From positions 1,054,001 through 1,118,000 of the forward strand of contig NW_027478523.1 of assembly GCF_051014685.1 (NCBI RefSeq): a DNA stretch of 64,000 bases, given 5' to 3'. The stretch's first letter is position 1. Every line of letters begins with the position of its first letter. Both the position numbers and the translations under genes were made by a program. Positions 37,273-49,953 of this stretch are shown here, piece after piece. Source of the stretch: Ptiloglossa arizonensis (lineage: Eukaryota; Arthropoda; Insecta; Hymenoptera; Colletidae). The notes under the pieces were generated by a model. It was not told the origin of the DNA and searched no databases. It saw only the letters and a program-made list of their open reading frames with translations.

Positions 37273-37677
37273 TCAATCCGTTTGCGAGATGTGGCAGTTT
37301 GGAGGTAAGAAACGCTTGAGAAACTCAAAATTTTCGCAGTTCTGATGCTCGAAACGAGTAACTAGGCGCCCTAGGGGAAAAGTACGCATACCGATGTAAT
37401 CGGGCGAGTTTCTACTTTCAGATGCAACAGAAATTTTGCGGATTGGCCGATCCGTTCGCGAGATATGGCAGTTTGGAAGTAAGAAACGCTTGAGAAACTC
37501 AAAATTTTCGCAGTTCTGATGCTCGAAACTAATAACTAGAACGGCCCAGGGGAAAAGTGCGCATACCATTGTAATCGGGCGAGTTTCTACTTTCAAATGC
37601 AACAGATATTTTGCGGATTGGTCAATCCGTTCGCGAGATATGGCAGTTTGGGTGTAAGAAACGCTTGAGAAACTCAA
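37273..37677. repeat. Chimeric monomer junction GGCGCC/anchor, one of four copies
   Basis: Here the 174-bp GGCGCC monomer (37,365-37,370) runs directly into the second half of the family B anchor (AAAAGTACGCATACCGATG) instead of its usual AAAATTACACCTACC. The same junction occurs at 28,449, 40,862 and 43,659. In the intact order (38,588 to about 39,460) five monomers separate the two halves, so the chimera is explained by a 5-monomer deletion through CCTAGGGGAAAA. The junction removes a stop, which is why the minus strand is open for 134 codons at these four places. I do not consider that frame a gene. Confidence 0.65.
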
Positions 37678-40600
37678 AATTTTCGCAGTTCTGATGCTCG
37701 AAACGAATAACTAGAACGGCCTAGGGGAAAACTACACCTACCGTTGTAATCGGGTGAGTTTCTACTTTCAGATGTAACAGAAATTTTGCGGATTGGTCAA
37801 TCCTTTCGCGAGATATGGCAGTTTGGAGGTAAGAAACGCTTGAGAAACTCAAAATTTTCTCAGTTCTGATGCTCGACACGAATAACTAGAACGGCCTAGG
37901 GGAAAAGTGCGCATACCGTTGTAATCGGGCGAGTTTCTACTTTCAGATGCAACAGAAATTTTGCGGATTGGTCAATCCGTTCGCGAGATATGGCAGTTTG
38001 GAGGTAAGAAACGCTTGAGAAACTCAAAATTTTCGCAGTTCTGATGCTCGAAACGAATAACTGGAAAGGCCTAGGGGAAAACTACACATACCGTTGTAAT
38101 CGGGCGAGTTTCTACTTTCAGAAGCAACAGAAATTTTGCGGATTGGTCAATCCGTTCGCGAGATACGGCAGTTTGGAGGTAAGAAACGCTTGAGAAACTC
38201 AAAATTTTCGCAGTTCTGATGCTCGACACGTATAACTAGAACGGCCTAGGGGAAAAGTGCGCATACCGTTGTAATCGGGCGAGTTTCTACTTTCAGATGC
38301 AACAGAAATTTTGCGGATTGGTCAATCCGTTCGCGAGATATGGCAGTTTGGAAGTAAGAAACGCTTGAGAAACTCAAAATTTTCGCAGTTCTGATGCTCG
38401 AAACGAATAACTAGAACGGCCTAGGGGAAAAGTGCGCATACCGTTGTAATCGGGCGAGTTTCTACTTTCAGATGCAACAGAAATTTTGCGGATTGGTCAA
38501 TCCGTTTGCGAGATGTGGCAGTTTGGAGGTAAGAAACGCTTGAGAAACTCAAAATTTTCGCAGTTCTGATGCTCGAAACGAGTAACTAGGCGCCCTAGGG
38601 GAAAATTACACCTACCGTTGTAATCGGGCGAGTTTCTACTTTCAGATGCAACAGAAATTTTGCGGATCTGTCAATCCGTTCGCGAGATATGGCAGTTTGG
38701 AGGTAAGAAACGCTTGAGAAACTCAAAATTTTCGCAGTTCTGATGCTCGAAACGAGTAACTAGTACGGCCTAGGGGAAAGTACGCATACCGTTATAATCG
38801 GGCGAGTTTCTACTTTCAGATGCAACAGAAATTTTGCGGATTGGTCAATCCGTTCGCGAGATATGGCAGTTTGGGGGTAAGAAACGCTTGAGAAACTCAA
38901 AATTTTCGCAGTTCTGATGCTCGAAACGAATAACTAGAACGGCCTAGGGGAAAACTACACCCTCCGTTGTAATCGGGCGAGTTTCTACTTTCAGATGCAA
39001 CAGAAATTTTGCGGATTGGTCAATCCGTTCGCGAGATATGACAGTTTGGAGGTAAGAAACGCTTGAGAAACTCAAAATTTTCGCAGTTCTGATGCTCGAA
39101 ACGAGTAACTGGAACGGCCTAGGGGAAAACTACACATACCGTTGTAATCGGGCGAGTTTCTACTTTCAGATACAACAGAAATTTTGCGGATTGGGCAATC
39201 CGTTCGAGAGATGTGGCAGTTTGGAGGTAAGAAACGCTTGAGAAACTCAAAATTTTCGCAGTTCTGATGCTCGAAACGAATGACTAGAACGGCCTAGCGG
39301 AGAAGTACGCATACCGTTATAATCGGGCGAGTTTCTACTTTCAGAAGCAACAGAAATTTTGCGGATTGGTCAATCCGTTCGCGAGATATGGCAGTTTGGA
39401 GGTAAGAAACGCTTGAGAAACTCAAAATTTTTGCAGTTCTGATGCTCGAAACGAATAACTAGAACGGCCTAGGGGAAAAGTACGCATACCGATGTAATCG
39501 GGCGAGTTTCTACTTTCAGATGCAACAGAAATTTTGCGGATTGGTCGATCCGTTCGCGAGATATGGCAGTTTGGAAGTAAGAAACGCTTGAGAAACTCAA
39601 AATTTTCGCAGTTCTGATGCTCGAAACTAATAACTAGAACGGCCCAGGGGAAAAGTGCGCATACCATTGTAATCGGGCGAGTTTCTACTTTCAAATGCAA
39701 CAGATATTTTGCGGATTGGTCAATCCGTTCGCGAGATATGGCAGTTTGGGTGTAAGAAACGCTTGAGAAACTCAAAATTTTCGCAGTTCTGATGCTCGAA
39801 ACGAATAACTAGAACGGCCTAGGGGAAAACTACACCTACCGTTGTAATCGGGTGAGTTTCTACTTTCAGATGTAACAGAAATTTTGCGGATTGGTCAATC
39901 CTTTCGCGAGATATGGCAGTTTGGAGGTAAGAAACGCTTGAGAAACTCAAAATTTTCTCAGTTCTGATGCTCGACACGAATAACTAGAACGGCCTAGGGG
40001 AAGAGTGCGCATACCGTTGTAATCGGGCGAGTTTCTACTTTCAGATGCAACAGAAATTTTGCGGATTGGTCAATCCGTTCGCGAGATATGGCAGTTTGGA
40101 GGTAAGAAACGCTTGAGAAACTCAAAATTTTCGCAGTTCTGATGCTCGAAACGAATAACTGGAACGGCCTAGGGGAAAACTACACATACCGTTGTAATCG
40201 GGCGAGTTTCTACTTTCAGAAGCAACAGAAATTTTGCGGATTGGTCAATCCGTTCGCGAGATACGGCAGTTTGGAGGTAAGAAACGCTTGTGAAACTCAA
40301 AATTTTCGCAGTTCTGATGCTCGACACGTATAACTAGAACGGCCTAGGGGAAAAGTGCGCATACCGTTGTAATCGGGCGAGTTTCTACTTTCAGATGCAA
40401 CAGAAATTTTGCGGATTGGTCAATCCGTTCGCGAGATATGGCAGTTTGGAGGTAAGAAACGCTTGAGAAACTCAAAATTTTCTCAGTTCTGATGCTCGAC
40501 ACGAATAACTAGAACGGCCTAGGGGAAAAGTGCGCATACCGTTGTAATCGGGCGAGTTTCTACTTTCAGATGCAACAGAAATTTTGCGGATTGGTCAATC

Positions 40601-43600
40601 CGTTCGCGAGATATGGCAGTTTGGAAGTAAGAAACGCTTGAGAAACTCAAAATTTTCGCAGTTCTGATGCACGAAACGAATAACTAGAACGGCCTAGGGG
40701 AAAAGTGCGCATACCGTTGTAATCGGGCGAGTTTCTACTTTCAGATGCAACAGAAATTTTGCGGATTGGTCAATCCGTTTGCGAGATGTGGCAGTTTGGA
40801 GGTAAGAAACGCTTGAGAAACTCAAAATTTTCGCAGTTCTGATGCTCGAAACGAGTAACTAGGCGCCCTAGGGGAAAAGTACGCATACCGATGTAATCGG
40901 GCGAGTTTCTACTTTCAGATGCAACAGAAATTTTGCGGATTGGTCGATCCGTTCGCGAGATATGGCAGTTTGGAAGTAAGAAACGCTTGAGAAACTCAAA
41001 ATTTTCGCAGTTCTGATGCTCGAAACTAATAACTAGAACGGCCCAGGGGAAAAGTGCGCATACCATTGTAATCGGGCGAGTTTCTACTTTCAAATGCAAC
41101 AGATATTTTGCGGATTGGTCAATCCGTTCGCGAGATATGGCAGTTTGGGTGTAAGAAACGCTTGAGAAACTCAAAATTTTCGCAGTTCTGATGCTCGAAA
41201 CGAATAACTAGAACGGCCTAGGGGAAAACTACACCTACCGTTGTAATCGGGTGAGTTTCTACTTTCAGATGTAACAGAAATTTTGCGGATTGGTCAATCC
41301 TTTCGCGAGATATGGCAGTTTGGAGGTAAGAAACGTTTGAGAAACTCAAAATTTTCTCAGTTCTGATGCTCGACACGAATAACTAGAACGGCCTAGGGGA
41401 AAAGTGCGCATACCGTTGTAATCGGGCGAGTTTCTACTTTCAGATGCAACAGAAATTTTGCGGATTGGTCAATCCGTTCGCGAGATATGGCAGTTTGGAG
41501 GTAAGAAACGCTTGAGAAACTCAAAATTTTCGCAGTTCTGATGCTCGAAACGAATAACTGGAACGGCCTAGGGGAAAACTACACATACCGTTGTAATCGG
41601 GCGAGTTTCTACTTTCAGAAGCAACAGAAATTTTGCGGATTGGTCAATCCGATCGCGAGATACGGCAGTTTGGAGGTAAGAAACGCTTGTGAAACTCAAA
41701 ATTTTCGCAGTTCTGATGCTCGACACGTATAACTAGAACGGCCTAGGGGAAAAGTGCGCATACCGTTGTAATCGGGCGAGTTTCTACTTTCAGATGCAAC
41801 AGAAATTTTGCGGATTGGTCAATCCGTTCGCGAGATATGGCAGTTTGGAAGTAAGAAACGCTTGAGAAACTCAAAATTTTCGCAGTTCTGATGCTCGAAA
41901 CGAATAACTAGAACGGCCTGGGGGAAAAGTGCGCATACCGTTGTAATCGGGCGAGTTTCTACTTTCAGATGCAACAGAAATTTTGCGGATTGGTCAATCC
42001 GTTTGCGAGATGTGGCAGTTTGGAGGTAAGAAACGCTTGAGAAACTCAAAATTTTCGCAGTTCTGATGCTCGAAACGAGTAACTAGGCGCCCTAGGGGAA
42101 AATTACACCTACCGTTGTAATCGGGCGAGTTTCTACTTTCAGATGCAACAGAAATTTTGCGGATCGGTCAATCCGTTCGCGAGATATGGCAGTCTGGAGG
42201 TAAGAAACGCTTGAGAAACTCAAAATTTTCGCAGTTCTGATGCTCGAAACGAGTAACTAGTACGGCCTAGGGGAAAGTACGCATACCGTTATAATCGGGC
42301 GAGTTTCTACTTTCAGATGCAACAGAAATTTTGCGGATTGGTCAATCCGTTCGCGAGATATGGCAGTTTGGGGGTAAGAAACGCTTGAGAAACTCAAAAT
42401 TTTCGCAGTTCTGATGCTCGAAACGAATAACTAGAACGGCCTAGGGGAAAACTACACCCTCCGTTGTAATCGGGCGAGTTTCTACTTTCAGATGCAACAG
42501 AAATTTTGCGGATTGGTCAATCCGTTCGCGAGATATGGCAGTTTGGAGGTAAGAAACGCTTGGGAAACTCAAAATTTTCGCAGTTCTGATGCTCGAAAAG
42601 AATAACTGGAACGGCCTAGGGGAAAACTACACATACCGTTGTAATCGGGCGAGTTTCTACTTTCAGATACAACAGAAATTTTGCGGATTGGGCAATCCGT
42701 TCGCGAGATGTGGCAGTTTGGAGGTAAGAAACGCTTGAGAAACTCAAAATTTTCGCAGTTCTGATGCTCGAAACGAATGACTAGAACGGCCTAGCGGAGA
42801 AGTACGCATACCGTTATAATCGGGCGAGTTTCTACTTTCAGAAGCAACAGAAATTTTGCGGATTGGTCAATCCGTTCGCGAGATATGGCAGTTTGGAGGT
42901 AAGAAACGCTTGAGAAACTCAAAATTTTTGCAGTTCTGATGCTCGAAACGAATAACTAGAACGGCCTAGGGGAAAAGTACGCATACCGATGTAACCGGGC
43001 GAGTTTCTACTTTCAGATGCAACAGAAATTTTGCGGATTGGTCGATCCGTTCGCGAGATATGGCAGTTTGGAGGTAAGAAACGCTTGAGAAACTCAAAAT
43101 TTTCGCAGTTCTGATGCTCGAAACGAATAACTGGAACGGCCTAGGGGAAAACTACACATACCGTTGTAATCGGGCGAGTTTCTACTTTCAGAAGCAACAG
43201 AAATTTTGCGGATTGGTCAATCCGTTCGCGAGATACGGCAGTTTGGAGGTAAGAAAGGCTTGAGAAACTCAAAATTTTCGCAGTTCTGATGCTCGACACG
43301 TATAACTAGAACGGCCTAGGGGAAAAGTGCGCATACCGTTGTAATCGGGCGAGTTTCTACTTTCAGATGCAACAGAAATTTTGCGGATTGGTCAATCCGT
43401 TCGCGAGATATGGCAGTTTGGAAGTAAGAAACGCTTGAGAAACTCAAAATTTTCGCAGTTCTGATGCTCGAAACGAATAACTAGAACGGCCTAGGGGAAA
43501 AGTGCGCATACCGTTGTAATCGGGCGAGTTTCTACTTTCAGATGCAACAGAAATTTTGCGGATTGGTCAATCCGTTTGCGAGATGTGGCAGTTTGGAGGT

Positions 43601-44074
43601 AAGAAACGCTTGAGAAACTCAAAATTTTCGCAGTTCTGATGCTCGAAACGAGTAACTAGGCGCCCTAGGGGAAAAGTACGCATACCGATGTAATCGGGCG
43701 AGTTTCTACTTTCAGATGCAACAGAAATTTTGCGGATTGGTCGACCCGTTCGCGAGATATGGCAGTTTGGAAGTAAGAAACGCTTGAGAAACTCAAAATT
43801 TTCGCAGTTCTGATGCTCGAAACTAATAACTAGAACGGCCCAGGGGAAAAGTGCGCATACCATTGTAATCGGGCGAGTTTCTACTTTCAAATGCAACAGA
43901 TATTTTGCGGATTGGTCAATCCGTTCGCGAGATATGGCAGTTTGGGTGTAAGAAACGCTTGAGAAACTCAAAATTTTCGCAGTTCTGATGCTCGAAACGA
44001 ATAACTAGAACGGCCTAGGGGAAAAGTGCGCATACCGTTGTAATCGGGCGAGTTTCTACTTTCAGATGCAACAG

Positions 44075-45395
44075 AAATTTTGCGGATTGGTCAATCCGTT
44101 CGCGAGATATGGCAGTTTGGAGGTAAGATACGCTTGAGAAACTCAAAATTTTTGCAGTTCTGATGCTCGAAACGAATAACTAGGACGGCCTAGGGGAAAA
44201 GTACGCATACCGATGTAATCGGGCGAGTTTCTACTTTCAGATGCAACAGAAATTTTGCGGATTGGTCGATCCGTTCGCGAGATATGGCAGTTTGGAAGTA
44301 AGAAACGCTTGAGAAACTCAAAATTTTCGCAGTTCTGACGCTCGAAACTAATAACTAGAACGGCCCAGGGGAAAAGTGCGCATACCATTGTAATCGGGCG
44401 AGTTTCTACTTTCAAATGCAACAGATATTTTGCGGATTGGTCAATCCGTTCGCGAGATATGGCAGTTTGGGTGTAAGAAACGCTTGAGAAACTCAAAATT
44501 TTCGCAGTTCTTATGCTCGAAACGAATAACTAGAACGGCCTAGGGGAAAACTACACCTACCGTTGTAATCGGGTGAGTTTCTACTTTCAGATGTAACAGA
44601 AATTTTGCGGATTGGTCAATCCGTTCGCGAGATATAGCAGTTTGGAGGTAAGAAACGCTTGAGAAACTCAAAATTTTCGCAGTTCTGATGCTCGAAACGA
44701 ATGACTAGAACGGCCTAGCGGAGAAGTACGCATACCGTTATAATCGGGCGAGTTTCTACTTTCAGAAGCAACAGAAATTTTGCGGATTGGTCAATCCGTT
44801 CGCGAGATATGGCAGTTTGGAGGTAAGATACGCTTGAGAAACTCAAAATTTTTGCAGTTCTGATGCTCGAAACGAATAACTAGAACGGCCTAGGGGAAAA
44901 GTACGCATACCGATGTAATCGGGCGAGTTTCTACTTTCAGATGCAACAGAAATTTTGCGGATTGGTCGATCCGTTCGCGAGATATGGCAGTTTGGAAGTA
45001 AGAAACGCTTGAGAAACTCAAAATTTTCGCAGTTCTGACGCTCGAAACTAATAACTAGAACGGCCCAGGGGAAAAGTGCGCATACCATTGTAATCGGGCG
45101 AGTTTCTACTTTCAAATGCAACAGATATTTTGCGGATTGGTCAATCCGTTCGCGAGATATGGCAGTTTGGGTGTAAGAAACGCTTGAGAAACTCAAAATT
45201 TTCGCAGTTCTTATGCTCGAAACGAATAACTAGAACGGCCTAGGGGAAAACTACACCTACCGTTGTAATCGGGTGAGTTTCTACTTTCAGATGTAACAGA
45301 AATTTTGCGGATTGGTCAATCCGTTCGCGAGATATAGCAGTTTGGAGGTAAGAAACGCTTGAGAAACTCAAAATTTTCGCAGTTCTGATGCTCGA
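44075..45395. repeat. 4-monomer (700-bp) tandem duplication
   Basis: About 44,075-44,695 matches 44,775-45,395 at exactly 700 bp. Both carry GGTAAGATACG, the five-T anchor, TTCTGACGCTCG, TTCTTATGCTCG and GATATAGCAG. One visible difference is TAGGACGG at about 44,183 against TAGAACGG. GGTAAGATACG and TTCTGACGCTCG are new variants limited to 44-48.5 kb. Confidence 0.75.
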
Positions 45396-46435
45396 CACGA
45401 ATACCTAGAACGGCCTAGGGGAAAAGTGCGCATACCGTTGTAATCGGGCGAGTTTCTACTTTCAGATGAAACAGAAATTTTGCGGATTGGTCAATCCGTT
45501 CGCGAGATATGGCAGTTTGGAGGTAAGAAACGCTTGAGAAACTCAAAATTTTCGCAGTTCTGATGCTCGAAACGAGTAACTATAGCGGCCTAGGGGAAAA
45601 CTACACATACTGCTGTAATCGGGCGAGTTTCTACTTTCAGATGCAACAGAAATTTTGCGGATCGGTCAATCCGTTCGCGAGATATGGCAGTTTGGAGGTA
45701 AAAAACGCTTGAGAAACTCAAAATTTTCGCAGTTCTTATGCTCGAAACGAATAACTAGAACGGCCTAGGGGAAAACTACACCTACCGTTGTAATCGGGTG
45801 AGTTTCTACTTTCAGATGTAACAGAAATTTTGCGGATTGGTCAATCCGTTCGCGAGATATAGCAGTTTGGAGGTAAGAAACGCTTGAGAAACTCAAAATT
45901 TTCGCAGTTCTGATGCTCGAAACGAATGACTAGAACGGCCTAGCGGAGAAGTACGCATACCGTTATAATCGGGCGAGTTTCTACTTTCAGAAGCAACAGA
46001 AATTTTGCGGATTGGTCAATCCGTTCGCGAGATATGGCAGTTTGGAGGTAAGATACGCTTGAGAAACTCAAAATTTTCGCAGTTCTGATGCTCGACACGA
46101 ATACCTAGAACGGCCTAGGGGAAAAGTGCGCATACCGTTGTAATCGGGCGAGTTTCTACTTTCAGATGAAACAGAAATTTTGCGGATTGGTCAATCCGTT
46201 CGCGAGATATGGCAGTTTGGAGGTAAGAAACGCTTGAGAAACTCAAAATTTTCGCAGTTCTGATGCTCGAAACGAGTAACTATAGCGGCCTAGGGGAAAA
46301 CTACACATACTGCTGTAATCGGGCGAGTTTCTACTTTCAGATGCAACAGAAATTTTGCGGATCGGTCAATCCGTTCGCGAGATATGGCAGTTTGGAGGTA
46401 AAAAACGCTTGAGAAACTCAAAATTTTCGCAGTTC
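45391..46435. repeat. Second 700-bp tandem duplication (4 monomers)
   Basis: The run CGACACGAATACC, GATGAAAC, CTATAGCGG, ACATACTGCTG, GGATCGGTC starts at 45,391 and again at 46,091 (shift 700 bp). TATAGCGGCC is at 45,581 and 46,281. The copies diverge near 46,435, where one continues with TTCTTATGC and the other with TTCTGATGC. Family D monomers reappear here inside family B surroundings. Confidence 0.7.
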
Positions 46436-49400
46436 TGATGCTCGAAACGAATAACTAGAACGGCCTAGGGGAAAACTACACCTACCGTTGTAATCGGGTG
46501 AGATTCTACTTTCAGATGAAACAGAAATTTTGCGGATTGGTCAATCCGTTCGCGAGATATGGCAGTTTGGAGGTAAGAAACGCTTGAGAAACTCAAAATT
46601 TTCGCAGTTCTGATGCTCGAAACGAGTAACTAGAGCGGCCTAGGGGAAAGTACGCATACCGTTATAATCGGGCGAGTTTCTACTTTCAGATGCAACAGAA
46701 ATTTTGCGGATTGGTCAATCCGTTCGCGAGATATGGCAGTTTGGGTGTAAGAAACGCTTGAGAAACTCAAAATTTTCGCAGTTCTGATGCTCGAAACGAA
46801 TAACTAGAACGGCCTAGGGGAAAACTACACCCTCCGTTGTAATCGGGCGAGTTTCTACTTTCAGATGCAACAGAAATTTTGCGGATTGATCAATTCGTTC
46901 GCGAGATATGGCAGTTTGAAGATAAGAAACGCTTGAGAAACTCAAAATTTTCGCATTTCTGATGCTCGAAACGAATAATTAGAACGGCCTAGGGGAAAAG
47001 TGCGCATACCGTTGTAATCGGGCGAGTTTCTTCTTTCAGAAGCAACAGAAATTTTGCGGATTGGTCAATCCGTTCGCGAGATATGGCAGTTTGGAGGTAA
47101 GAAACGCTTGAGAAACTCAAAATTTTCGCAGTTCTGATGCTCGAAATGAATAACTGGAACGGCCTAGGGGAAAAGTGCGCAAACCGTTGTATTCGGGCGA
47201 GTTTCTACTTTCAGATGCAACAGAAATTATGCGGATTGATCAATCCGTTCGCGAGATATGGCAGTTTGCAGATAAGAAACGGTTGAGAAACTCAAAATTT
47301 TCGCAGTTCTGATGCTCGAAACGAATAACTGGAACGGCCTAGGGGAAAACTACACATACCATTGTAATCGGGCGAGTTTCTACTTTCAGAAGCAACAGAA
47401 ATTTTGCGGATTGGTCAATCCGTTCGCGAGATACGGCAGTTTGGAGGTAAGAAACGCTTGAGAAACTCAAAATTTTCGCAGTTCTGATGCTCGACACGTA
47501 TAACTAGAACGGCCTAGGGGAAAAGTGCGCATACCGTTGTAATCGGGCGAGTTTCTATTTTCAGATGCAACAGAAATTTTGCGGATTGGTCAATCCGTTC
47601 GCGAGATATGGCAGTTTGGAAGTAAGAAACGCTTGAGAAACTCAAAATTTTCGCAGTTCTGATGCTCGAAACGAATAACTAGAACGGCCTAGGGGAAAAC
47701 AACACCCTCCGTTGTAATCGGGCGAGTTTCTACTTTCAGATGCAACAGAAATTTTGCGGATTGGTCAATCCGTTCGCGAGATATGGCAGTTTGGAGGTAA
47801 GATACGCTTGAGAAACTCAAAATTTTTGCAGTTCTGATGCTCGAAACGAATAACTAGAACGGCCTAGGGGAAAAGTACGCATACCGATGTAATCGGGCGA
47901 GTTTCTACTTTCAGATACAACAGAAATTTTGCGGATTGGGCAATCCGTTCGCGAGATGTGGCAGTTTGGAGGTAAGAAACGCTTGAGAAACTCAAAATTT
48001 TCGCAGTTCTGATGCTCGAAACGAATGACTAGAACGGCCTAGCGGAGAAGTACGCATACCGTTATAATCGGGCGAGTTTCTACTTTCAGAAGCAACAGAA
48101 ATTTTGCGGATTGGTCAATCCGTTCGCGAGATATGGCAGTTTGGAGGTAAGATACGCTTGAGAAACTCAAAATTTTTGCAGTTCTGATGCTCGAAACGAA
48201 TAACTAGGACGGCCTAGGGGAAAAGTACGCATACCGATGTAATCGGGCGAGTTTCTACTTTCAGATGCAACAGAAATTTTGCGGATTGGTCGATCCGTTC
48301 GCGAGATATGGCAGTTTGGAAGTAAGAAACGCTTGAGAAACTCAAAATTTTCGCAGTTCTGACGCTCGAAACTAATAACTAGAACGGCCCAGGGGAAAAG
48401 TGCGCATACCATTGTAATCGGGCGAGTTTCTACTTTCAAATGCAACAGAAATTTTGCGGATTGGTCAATCCGTTCGCGAGATATGGCAGTTTGGAGGTAA
48501 GAAACGCTTGAGAAACTCAAAATTTTCGCAGTTCTTATGCTCGAAACGAATAACTAGAACGGCCTAGGGGAAAACTACACCTACCGTTGTAATCGGGTGA
48601 GTTTCTACTTTCAGATGTAACAGAAATTTTGCGGATTGGTCAATCCGTTCGCGAGATATAGCAGTTTGGAGGTAAGAAACGCTTGAGAAACTCAAAATTT
48701 TCGCAGTTCTGATGCTCGACACGAATACCTAGAACGGCCTAGGGGAAAAGTGCGCATACCGTTGTAATCGGGCGAGTTTCTACTTTCAGATGAAACAGAA
48801 ATTTTGCGGATTGGTCAATCCGTTCGCGAGATATGGCAGTTTGGAGGTAAGAAACGCTTGAGAAACTCAAAATTTTCGCAGTTCTGATGCTCGAAACGAG
48901 TAACTAGAGCGGCCTAGGGGAAAACTACACATACTGCTGTAATCGGGCGAGTTTCTACTTTCAGATGCAACAGAAATTTTGCGGATCGGTCAATCCGTTC
49001 GCGAGATATGGCAGTTTGGAGGTAAAAAACGCTTGAGAAACTCAAAATTTTCGCAGTTCTGATGCTCGAAACGAATAACTAGAACGGCCTAGGGGAAAAC
49101 TACACCTACCGTTGTAATCGGGTGAGATTCTACTTTCAGATGAAACAGAAATTTTGCGGATTGGTCAATCCGTTCGCGAGATATGGCAGTTTGGAGGTAA
49201 GAAACGCTTGAGAAACTCAAAATTTTCGCAGTTCTGATGCTCGAAACGAGTAACTAGAGCGGCCTAGGGGAAAGTACGCATACCGTTATAATCGGGCGAG
49301 TTTCTACTTTCAGATGCAACAGAAATTTTGCGGATTGGTCAATCCGTTCGCGAGATATGGCAGTTTGGGGGTAAGGAACGCTTGAGAAACTCAAAATTTT

Positions 49401-49953
49401 CGCAGTTCTGATGCTCGAAACGAATAACTAGAACGGCCTAGGGGAAAACTACACCCTCCGTTGTAATCGGGCGAGTTTCTACTTTCAGATGCAACAGAAA
49501 TTTTGCGGATTGATCAATTCGTTCGCGAGATATGGCAGTTTGAAGATAAGAAACGCTTGAGAAACTCAAAATTTTCGCATTTCTGATGCTCGAAACGAAT
49601 AATTAGAACGGCCTAGGGAAAAGTGCGCATACCGTTGTAATCGGGCGAGTTTCTTCTTTCAGAAGCAACAGAAATTTTGCGGATTGGTCAATCCGTTCGC
49701 GAGATATGGCAGTTTGGAGGTAAGAAACGCTTGAGAAACTCAAAATTTTCGCAGTTCTGATGCTCGAAATGAATAACTGGAACGGCCTAGGGGAAAAGTG
49801 CGCAAACCGTTGTATTCGGGCGAGTTTCTACTTTCAGATGCAACAGAAATTATGCGGATTGATCAATCCGTTCGCGAGATATGGCAGTTTGCAGATAAGA
49901 AACGCTTGAGAAACTCAAAATTTTCGCAGTTCTGATGCTCGAAACGAATAACT
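46091..49953. repeat. 15-monomer HOR pair at 2,624-bp spacing
   Basis: 46,091-47,330 matches 48,715-49,953. Landmarks: CTCGACACGAATACC 46,091 to 48,715; AGATTCTACT 46,501 to 49,125; TATTCGGGCG 47,190 to 49,813, where the shift drops by one because of a 1-bp loss in CCTAGGGAAAAG near 49,617. Differences include TATAGCGG against TAGAGCGG and GGGTGTAAGAA against GGGGGTAAGGA near 46,745/49,369. The DNA between the copies holds the strong CENP-B-like copy at 47,423 and the GGTAAGATACG monomers. Confidence 0.7.

Larger units (their letters stand above)
26390..45390. repeat. Family B HOR block, second occurrence (units of 23, 23, 22 and 20 monomers)
   Basis: The family B anchor (five-T AAAATTTTTGCAG monomer) occurs at 27,534, 31,554, 35,575, 39,422 and about 42,918, so successive units are 4,020, 4,021, 3,847 and about 3,496 bp long. 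Each unit holds the GTACGG/GGGGAAAGTACGC 174-bp monomer, ACACCCTCC, CTGG/ACACATACC/GATACAAC/GGGCAATCC, and GAATGACTAG/CCTAGCGGAG in the same order. Units differ by whole-monomer insertions and deletions, as expected from unequal exchange. The strong 8-of-9 CENP-B-like variant (GATACGGCAG) begins in this block. Confidence 0.75.

Noticed and set aside
37273..37677. 134-codon minus-strand open frames (also 28,357, 40,770, 43,567)
   Set aside because: Created by the chimeric GGCGCC/anchor monomer joining two frames; explained by the exchange junction.
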